A stretch of DNA of 64,000 nt from Gemmiger formicilis (GTDB taxonomy: Bacteria > Bacillota > Clostridia > Oscillospirales > Ruminococcaceae). How positions within the stretch are numbered: position 1 is the stretch's first letter; each line of letters starts with the position of its first letter. Below, in pieces: positions 58,287 through 64,000 of the stretch. The notes under the pieces are model-generated. The model was given only the letters and a program-made list of their open reading frames with translations. It was not told the DNA's origin and did no database searches. The position numbers and the translations under genes were made by a program. The stretch covers positions 340,330-404,329 of the forward strand of contig NZ_WQOH01000004.1 in the NCBI RefSeq assembly GCF_018784445.1. Reading direction: 5' to 3'.

Positions 58287-58532
58287 ATGGATAGATTGAT
58301 TTCTTGTGAGTTTAACATGGATACCGCTTGTGTGGAATTGAAATTTTTTGATGGCAGCAAGATTGCCATTGATACGTTTGCGGTGGAAAACGAGGTTGCC
58401 GACAATATGTATCAGCGGTCAGAACTGGATTATCTGATCTACAATGACCCGATTGGATATGCAGACCTTGTTTTGAACGGAAACCCCGAAATTTATCTAA
58501 AAACTGTAACTGAATGTAAACCCTTAGATTAA
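58287..58532 (+). CDS. DUF6061-like small protein
   Basis: An 81-residue acidic protein: LISCEFNMDTACVELKFFDG, then ENEVADNMYQRSELDYLIYN and GYADLVLNGNPEIYLK. It resembles the DUF6061 family that is common on clostridial integrative elements; its function is unknown. It lies 24 bases after the methyltransferase with GGAGG ahead, and has the same AT-rich style as the methyltransferase tail. It is probably acquired DNA. Confidence 0.7.
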   Translation: MDRLISCEFNMDTACVELKFFDGSKIAIDTFAVENEVADNMYQRSELDYLIYNDPIGYADLVLNGNPEIYLKTVTECKPLD

Positions 58533-58538
58533 AACTCA

Positions 58539-58574
58539 GCCCTCTGCCTTTTCCTTGGCAGAGGGCCGTTTTTT
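58539..58574. terminator. terminator
   Basis: GCCCTCTGCC pairs perfectly with GGCAGAGGGC around TTTTCCTT, followed by CGTTTTTT. It separates the DUF6061 gene from the convergent ABC permease gene. Confidence 0.92.
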
Positions 58575-58583
58575 GCTTAACAG

Positions 58584-61238
58584 TTATTGAGCATCCCTTA
58601 ATTGCTCTACAACGCTGCATTTCGCTGCGTTGTCATACATCATGCAAGGAATCAGCCACCCCAGCAGAAGAAATACCGGAATTGTCAGCAGGACAGGCAG
58701 AATGGTGAATCGATACTCAAAGAACCAGAACATACTGCCCAGCATTTTTCCTGCAAGAGGTCCCACCGCCAGCGACAGAATAAAGGCCGCCGCTACGGAG
58801 GACATTGCGTAAAATAATCCCTCGTAGATCAGCATGGTTTTGAGCTGCCGGTTCGTCATTCCTACAGCCTGAAGCACAGCAAATTCACGGCGGCGGGAAA
58901 GAATACCGGTCATCATGGCGTTGAAGAAATTTAAGAGTCCCACCAGCCCGATGATAGCACAGAGAATACCACCTATCAGAAGGAACATCTGCCGGAACTG
59001 AGCAAATTCAGAGCGAGCCGTGGCCTTGCTTTCATACATCAAGGGCGAAAACTCACCGGCAGTGAGCTTCGATAGATATTGCTCTGCTTCGGCCTCGTCC
59101 GCTTCGTCCGCTGTGTCGAACAGGTAGAGCATCGGAATGGCTGCACCACCGGTGTCCCGCTGTGCGGTATCCACAGACAAAACTGCATCATAGCCAACGC
59201 CGCTATAACGATAACTCATGGAATTCGGAAGATTTACCAAGGCGCAGACCGTGTACTCTACATCTCTGGCTCCATACAGTTTTTCCTGAATATACTCCTC
59301 CGGTGTATCTTCGGTGCAGAGTTCCCCGGTGCGGCTGTCGATATATTTCACATCGTCCGCATAGGTAGCGGTGATCGTGTCTCCCACCTTGGGGTAGTAT
59401 TCAGGATTGAGCAGATTACCGTAATCATCCAAAGAAACCGCAATGGCAATGGCGTTATTGTCCGGCTCCAACATAGGAGAAATATCTCCGTCGAGCACTT
59501 GCAGCTTGTCAAACAGACTGTTATCCAGAGCCTCGATTCTGGTATTTCCCATCACCATATTGCCCCGGTGCTCCATGCGGCTCATATGGCTGTCCAACTG
59601 CTCAGCACTTTCGTACCTTGCATAGTCCTGCCGCAGAGCATCCTCCGTCATCCACAGGTAGTCGATTTTTCGCACAGCATATCCCGTGCCGGAAAGACTG
59701 GCCTTTGTGTTTGCTGCGATCTCTCCGATCTGTTCTGGTGTAATGAATTCATCTGCCGAGTTGTAATGGAAATAGTCGGGAGTGCTGACGATAAAATCGG
59801 CGCAGGTCCTGAAGGATACATACTTCTCCATGCTGAAGCCGCCCACAAAGGCACACAGCGCATTGAACAGTGTCACCGACAGTGCCAGAGACACCACCAC
59901 CAGCACCGTCTTTTTCTTGTTTCGTCCCAGATTGGCAAAAGCCATCTGATGGAGCTTGGCTCCCCGGGTGCTGCGCTGTTTTTTCTTGGTCTGCATTGCA
60001 TCCGTATATTTGGTAGCCTCCACAGGAGAGACCTTGGCTGCCATTTTTCCGGGCTTGGAACAGGACAAGAGCACCGTCAACAAGGCAAACAGCATAGAAC
60101 CAAGGAAGATCACAGGCGATGTGCTGATGGTGGTGATACCTGCATCCAACTGGGTGGAGCGCAAGACAACAGGTACCAGAACAGCACCGATGCCGTAGCC
60201 CAGCAGCAGCCCCGCCGGAATGCCGATCAGACACAGCAGAAGTGCCTGCTGGCGAATGATGCGTTTGAGCTGCCGGGGCGTTGTGCCAATGGTTTTCAGA
60301 AGTCCGTAAAACCGGATATCCCCTGCAACAGAGATCTGGAAAATGTTATAGATGATAAGATACCCGGTAAAAATCACCAGCATCAGAAAAGCTGCTATGG
60401 CGATCATCAGCTCTGGATCGAGCTGCGACTCCAGCTGGGATGAGGTATATCCCCAATTGACGCCGATTCGGACACTGTTGGGATCAGTATAGCTGTCCCA
60501 TGTGTAGCCAAGATCGGTATCCACCTGCTCCATCTGCCCTTGAATGTTTGTGCTGGAAGCCAGCATGACATTCAAATCGGTGCGGAAGGGCTGTAACCCT
60601 GTTTTCATTGCCTGCGCTTCGATGTCATCTGCGTAATCACGGCTGATGTTGATGTAGTGAACAGGCATTAGTGCATCATAGTCCCAATAGCCCACCAGCG
60701 TAAAGGTATCTGTTACAGTAAAGGCGGTTTGATCCTTGTCCGTGATGGAATAGGAAACCGTGACCTCTGCGCCCAGCTCCGGCGTTACGCCAAGCAGCTG
60801 CAACGCTGCCGTATCCATGGCTACCTCTTTGCCGCTATCGGGCATCCGCCCGGTAGTGGGGGTGGCATAGCTCCATTTGGTGCAGTTGGCGTCCATGTAG
60901 CTGATCTCTGCAGGGGTTTTGGAAAAGACACCATCCGCAGCGATGCCGATCACCTTCCGTGCCCCCGCCGCCTTCACCTTTGGGTGGGCAGCGATGCGTT
61001 CTGCCTGTTCGGGGGAAACATCCTTAAAGGTGCCGTGTGCATAGCCGCCTACCTGCCGAAACTGGTAGGTTTCATAGCTGGCGTTCAGTGACAAGACAAT
61101 GGTGAACATGGACGTAAATAGCAGCGTTGTCAGCGCAATGGCAAAAATAGCGATCAGATTGCGGCGACGGTTCGCATAAAGAGATTTTAAGCTGAGCTTT
61201 CGAATACATTTTCTGTTTTTGACATTCATCGTAGCCAC
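58584..61238 (-). CDS. FtsX-family ABC transporter permease
   Basis: An 884-residue permease with ten predicted helices: one near residue 25, then a large extracellular domain (~45-275), then two blocks (~280-410 and ~760-880) of the FtsX/MacB type with a second extracellular domain (~460-750). The blocks read LMIAIAAFLMLVIFTGYLII and FLLIGGILCAIIGLVGLLNF. The long size and adjacent two-component genes fit the peptide/bacitracin-type exporters, although the ten-helix BceB layout with one large loop is not exact. Its ATPase gene starts 6 bases upstream. Substrates are probably cationic peptides or lipid-targeting antibiotics, by inference. Confidence 0.88.
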   Translation of the reverse strand: MATMNVKNRKCIRKLSLKSLYANRRRNLIAIFAIALTTLLFTSMFTIVLSLNASYETYQFRQVGGYAHGTFKDVSPEQAERIAAHPKVKAAGARKVIGIAADGVFSKTPAEISYMDANCTKWSYATPTTGRMPDSGKEVAMDTAALQLLGVTPELGAEVTVSYSITDKDQTAFTVTDTFTLVGYWDYDALMPVHYINISRDYADDIEAQAMKTGLQPFRTDLNVMLASSTNIQGQMEQVDTDLGYTWDSYTDPNSVRIGVNWGYTSSQLESQLDPELMIAIAAFLMLVIFTGYLIIYNIFQISVAGDIRFYGLLKTIGTTPRQLKRIIRQQALLLCLIGIPAGLLLGYGIGAVLVPVVLRSTQLDAGITTISTSPVIFLGSMLFALLTVLLSCSKPGKMAAKVSPVEATKYTDAMQTKKKQRSTRGAKLHQMAFANLGRNKKKTVLVVVSLALSVTLFNALCAFVGGFSMEKYVSFRTCADFIVSTPDYFHYNSADEFITPEQIGEIAANTKASLSGTGYAVRKIDYLWMTEDALRQDYARYESAEQLDSHMSRMEHRGNMVMGNTRIEALDNSLFDKLQVLDGDISPMLEPDNNAIAIAVSLDDYGNLLNPEYYPKVGDTITATYADDVKYIDSRTGELCTEDTPEEYIQEKLYGARDVEYTVCALVNLPNSMSYRYSGVGYDAVLSVDTAQRDTGGAAIPMLYLFDTADEADEAEAEQYLSKLTAGEFSPLMYESKATARSEFAQFRQMFLLIGGILCAIIGLVGLLNFFNAMMTGILSRRREFAVLQAVGMTNRQLKTMLIYEGLFYAMSSVAAAFILSLAVGPLAGKMLGSMFWFFEYRFTILPVLLTIPVFLLLGWLIPCMMYDNAAKCSVVEQLRDAQ

Positions 61239-61244
61239 CTCCCG

Positions 61245-61916
61245 TTAGTTCTGGGAGACGATCCGACCATCTTCGATACGGATAATGCGGTCTGCCATCT
61301 GCGCAATTTCTTCGTTGTGAGTGATCATTACGATTGTCTGGGCGAACTTTTGACTGGTGACTTTCAAAAGGCTCAATACATCCTGGCTGGTTTTGGAATC
61401 CAGATTGCCGGTGGGTTCATCTGCCAGAATGATAGCGGGTGCTGCCGCCAGCGCACGGGCAATGGCTACCCGCTGCTGTTGACCGCCTGAGAGCTGATTG
61501 GGCAGCGCATCCAGACGATCATCCAGCCCAAGTGTCTGTACAATCTGCTGTACGAAATCCTTATTGACCTTGCCACCGTCCAGCTCAATGGGTAGAACAA
61601 TATTTTCATACACATTCAGCACCGGAACAAGATTATATGCTTGGAACACAAAGCCGATTTTCCTGCGACGGAAGATGGTCAGCGCTTCCTCCTTCAGGGA
61701 GAAAATATCCTGTCCGTCCACCATGACCGTGCCACTTGTAGGGCGATCCAGCCCGCCCAGCATGTGCAGCAGCGTGGATTTGCCGGAGCCGGATGTGCCG
61801 ACAATTGCAACAAATTCGCCCTTCTTTACACTTAAATCAACTCCATCCAACGCATGAACTGCGTTATTGCCGGAGCCATAAATCTTTTTCAGGTTTTTTG
61901 CCTGTAAAACTTCCAT
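61245..61916 (-). CDS. ABC transporter ATP-binding protein, MacB/LolD/BceA type
   Basis: A 223-residue ATPase: Walker [17 protein letters not shown] loop, signature [16 protein letters not shown], Walker [14 protein letters not shown] and switch His MITHNEE. It energises the FtsX-type permease downstream. ATG 61916 has GGAGGT ahead and an attenuator-like hairpin just upstream of that. It forms a two-gene transcription unit with the permease. Confidence 0.93.
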   Translation of the reverse strand: MEVLQAKNLKKIYGSGNNAVHALDGVDLSVKKGEFVAIVGTSGSGKSTLLHMLGGLDRPTSGTVMVDGQDIFSLKEEALTIFRRRKIGFVFQAYNLVPVLNVYENIVLPIELDGGKVNKDFVQQIVQTLGLDDRLDALPNQLSGGQQQRVAIARALAAAPAIILADEPTGNLDSKTSQDVLSLLKVTSQKFAQTIVMITHNEEIAQMADRIIRIEDGRIVSQN

Positions 61917-61933
61917 AAATGAGTACCTCCATG

Positions 61934-62020
61934 AAAAAATCTGTATGTATGAAAGGAAATGATCCTTTGATACATACAGATTATCGCATAGGAATCTTTC
62001 CACATTCTTTCCGGCGGAAA
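61934..62020 (-). promoter_or_regulatory. attenuator hairpin and operator ahead of the ABC genes
   Basis: On the minus strand, AATCTGTATGTAT (61982-61970) and its perfect inverse (61950-61938), with inner AAAGGA/TCCTTT, make a ~45-base hairpin followed by TTTTTT. This is an intrinsic terminator only ~12 bases before the ATPase ribosome site. Upstream lie a candidate extended -10 (TGCGATAAT, just before the stem) and a palindrome TTTCCGGCGGAAA (62008-62020), suitable for the neighbouring response regulator. Confidence 0.6.
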
Positions 62021-62051
62021 ATGAAATCTAACAGTTTTGATAGAATTGTTG

Positions 62052-62951
62052 TTATTTCGGCAGAAATATGGAAAACGTACTTCCTTTTCCCGGAACGGAA
62101 GCAACCTTGATATAACCGCCCTCGCCGGATATGATCTGTCGGGCAAGGTATAAGCCGATGCCCACACCTTCTTGTTTCTGCACACTATTTGAGCGGTAAA
62201 AGCGAGCAAATATCTTCGCTTGCTCACTTTCCGGGATGCCTGAACCGGTATCCGATATATCGATCCTTGCAAACATTTCATAGCTTACGGCAGAAATAGT
62301 AATGGTGCCATGCTCTGTATATTTGATGGCGTTGTCTACGATATTAGCCAGCGCTTCCGCTGTCCATTTGAAGTCGAATACAGCAAAAGCATCGGTATCT
62401 TGCAGTCGCAAAGACAATCCTTTTTCAGAAGCCTTGGCAGTATATTGTTCTACTACGCTTTCAAGCAGCGGCTGCAGCGCTGCTTGCTGAGGGGAGAGTG
62501 AAATGATCCCGTTTTCCAGTCTGGAAAGCTTTACGAGAGAATCGATCAGAAATCGCAGCTTTTCCGATTGTTTGTACAGCGCCTCCACATTTGCCTTCGC
62601 CGATGCAGGCAGAGTTTCCTCCTTCAGAAGCTCGCTGTATAACAGCAGGTTTGCAATCGGCGTTTTCGTCTGGTGGGAAATGTCTGCAATCAAGGTTTTG
62701 ATTTTGTCTTTTTCCTGCGCTATATTTTGAGAAGATGCTTCTGCTGCGGAAAGATAGTGCGCAAACTTCGTTTCCAATGCAGACAGCTGGCTTTCATCAA
62801 AATTGTTTTCAGAAAAGGAGCCGGTCATGGCAGCGTCTAGCATCCTTTCGATTTCTTCCATCGTTTTTCTGGCCTTTCTCCGCTCCCATAACACAACAGC
62901 TGCCGCCGCCAGAAAACACAGCAGTATGATCACAATGCCGGTTTTATTCAT
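62052..62951 (-). CDS. sensor histidine kinase, short membrane type
   Basis: A 299-residue kinase with one N-terminal helix (~5-22) and no large sensor domain. It has HisKA (ISHQTKTPIANLLLYSELL, His ~93) and HATPase (ALANIVDNAIKYTEHG, SDTGSGIPESEQ, GVGIGLYLARQI). Small kinases of this sort sense antibiotics through a partner ABC transporter, as BceS does, which fits the transporter beside it. It overlaps the regulator gene by 8 bases. Confidence 0.9.
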   Translation of the reverse strand: MNKTGIVIILLCFLAAAAVVLWERRKARKTMEEIERMLDAAMTGSFSENNFDESQLSALETKFAHYLSAAEASSQNIAQEKDKIKTLIADISHQTKTPIANLLLYSELLKEETLPASAKANVEALYKQSEKLRFLIDSLVKLSRLENGIISLSPQQAALQPLLESVVEQYTAKASEKGLSLRLQDTDAFAVFDFKWTAEALANIVDNAIKYTEHGTITISAVSYEMFARIDISDTGSGIPESEQAKIFARFYRSNSVQKQEGVGIGLYLARQIISGEGGYIKVASVPGKGSTFSIFLPK

Positions 62952-63621
62952 CTTTTGTCACCCAGCTATAACCGATTCCATAGACGGTTTTAATATATTT
63001 CTGTGCACCAAGCTTATCCCTCAGACGCTTGATCGTAACAGACAAAGCATTTTCATCCACATATTCTGCGCCATCTGTCCAGATCCGGTCTACAAGGTCT
63101 CCACGGGTCATGGTTCGGCCTCGGTTTTCAACAAGCAGACGCAGTAATTTTTGTTCGGTTTTGCTCAATTCCACTTTTGAATCTGCCACATAAAAGGTCA
63201 TAGCCTCAAAGTCAAAGTGAAATAGATCCATATGGAACGGCGCATTTTTATGGTTTGACGCTTGCTTTCGCAGTTGGGTATTCACCCTTGCCCGCAAAAC
63301 CGAAAGAGAAAAGGGCTTGGTAATATAATCATCAGCGCCTCTCTCCAGTCCGTCTACGATATCCAGATCGGTGTCATTGGCAGTCAGCAGAATAACAGGA
63401 ATCCCGGGCGTGTTTTCCTTGATCTCCCGGAGCAGCTCAAGCCCACTGCCATCCGGCAGATTGATATCCAGCAGAACCAGGGATACACTCCCGCAAAGCA
63501 ATTGTTCTCTTGCCGCTTTTAGATCATGGCAGGATATAATCTGACGGTCATCTGCTTTCAGCGCTTTGCATAAGCCTTGATTCAAACCGATATCATCTTC
63601 AACAATCAGTAATTGCTCCAT
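62944..63621 (-). CDS. OmpR-family response regulator of the ABC system
   Basis: A 225-residue regulator: LLIVEDDIGLNQGLCKAL, phospho-Asp in LVLLDINLPDGSG, Lys in YITKPFSLSVL. The winged helix reads LSKTEQKLLRLLVENRGRTM and ALSVTIKRLRDKLG with VYGIGYSW. ATG 63621 follows GAGGGAG; an earlier ATG at 63645 would overlap the upstream gene. It probably binds the palindrome in front of the ABC genes. Confidence 0.9.
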   Translation of the reverse strand: MEQLLIVEDDIGLNQGLCKALKADDRQIISCHDLKAAREQLLCGSVSLVLLDINLPDGSGLELLREIKENTPGIPVILLTANDTDLDIVDGLERGADDYITKPFSLSVLRARVNTQLRKQASNHKNAPFHMDLFHFDFEAMTFYVADSKVELSKTEQKLLRLLVENRGRTMTRGDLVDRIWTDGAEYVDENALSVTIKRLRDKLGAQKYIKTVYGIGYSWVTKDE

Positions 63622-63637
63622 GTATCTCACTCCCTCG

Positions 63638-63988
63638 TTATTCAAAGGCCACCATTATTTCCTTGGGTAATTTTTCGTTCTCACAGTTCAGAAGATAGGC
63701 GATTGCTCTGCTTGCAAATTTGTTCGTTTTCACTGTATCCCAATCGGCAAGCAAAATGACCTCTGCCTTGCCGTTCTCAAAATCTAATGATATTTCGCCC
63801 CATTCGCCGTCGCAGTCTGCCTGATATTCGTAGATTGCGGCGGCGATTTTCTTTTTTCGCTTGGTCTTGGATTTCTGTTTTAGCCGGACTGCATGGATTG
63901 CGCCCTCGGCAACCAAAAATTCCGTCAACTTGTCCACTGCTTTTCGGTAGGCTCGTTCTGCACCGCTGGCTGTACTGCCCTCAAACAT
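63638..63988 (-). CDS. hypothetical protein, unknown
   Basis: A 116-residue cytoplasmic protein with a very basic central stretch (LKQKSKTKRKKKIAAAIYEY) followed by an acidic beta-like part (DCDGEWGEISLDFENGKAEV) and a mixed C-terminus (FASRAIAYLLNCENEKLP). I recognise no family. It ends 16 bases before the response regulator start and is probably in the same operon. The true start may lie beyond the window, because the frame opens only 12 bases from its end. Confidence 0.6.
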   Translation of the reverse strand: MFEGSTASGAERAYRKAVDKLTEFLVAEGAIHAVRLKQKSKTKRKKKIAAAIYEYQADCDGEWGEISLDFENGKAEVILLADWDTVKTNKFASRAIAYLLNCENEKLPKEIMVAFE

Positions 63989-64000
63989 AACCGCCAGTTC

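Overview
The window is a chromosomal segment of a moderately high-GC, low-redundancy Firmicute, most likely an Oscillospiraceae/Ruminococcaceae gut anaerobe of the Faecalibacterium-Gemmiger-Subdoligranulum type. This is inferred from gene content and style: a FabK-type fatty-acid operon, a FeoA-FeoB fusion with a Cys-rich mini-protein, domain-permuted GH3 enzymes, and abundant short palindromic intergenic elements. No marker gene proves the taxon.

Layout. (1) 1-5.2 kb: fatty-acid elongation operon fabH(partial)-fabK-fabD-fabG-fabF-fabZ, followed by a MarR-type regulator with its own extended -10 promoter. (2) 6.0-7.7 kb: a two-gene flavin/cupin operon read leftward from a textbook MerR promoter (19-bp spacer over a perfect palindrome). 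The divergent merR gene is cut short. (3) 7.65-31.97 kb: a composite genomic archipelago. Its left end is a tRNA-Arg 5'-half scar that truncates merR. Its right end is an intact tRNA-Arg(CCG), two integrase genes (one broken, one intact) and an exact 203-bp tandem array of attachment scars. Three cargo blocks lie inside: a K+ uptake operon (TrkH, TrkA, a small membrane peptide, KdpD-like kinase, KdpE-like regulator); a LytTR/GHKL two-component system with two GH3 enzymes, an Ig-like membrane protein and a GtrA protein; and an L-tartrate dehydratase block with two DASS permeases under two tandem GntR regulators. The repeated arm motif AGTGGTCAAAnGGTGGTCA marks the block borders at 7.73, 12.06 and 22.40 kb and recurs in the 31.66-31.88 kb array.

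(4) 32.2-33.4 kb: an isochorismatase-fold hydrolase converging on a P-loop kinase-like protein. (5) 33.7-44.8 kb: a leftward operon of nine glycosyltransferases headed by a PPK2-type polyphosphate kinase, probably for cell-surface polysaccharide. Three of its junctions carry palindromic repeat elements. (6) 45-47.5 kb: ferrous iron uptake (FeoAB fusion plus Cys-rich peptide). (7) 47.7-56.7 kb: GNAT acetyltransferase, coiled-coil membrane protein, OmpR-type two-component system, GDPD phosphodiesterase, DUF4830 protein, O-antigen-polymerase-like membrane protein, PAP2 phosphatase, lipoprotein and flavodoxin-like reductase, with several repeat elements between them. (8) 56.8-64.0 kb: an RlmD-type rRNA methyltransferase whose last ~90 codons look AT-richer and foreign, a DUF6061 gene, and an FtsX-type ABC exporter with its own two-component system. 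This last block has the look of integrative-element cargo.

The most interesting material is the stacked tRNA-Arg attachment system with its matching core upstream of the live integrase, and the membrane-tethered permuted-GH3/Ig-like/GH3/GtrA operon under a LytTR system, which I cannot assign to a described pathway. No CRISPR array, rRNA gene, recognisable riboswitch or insertion-sequence transposase was seen.
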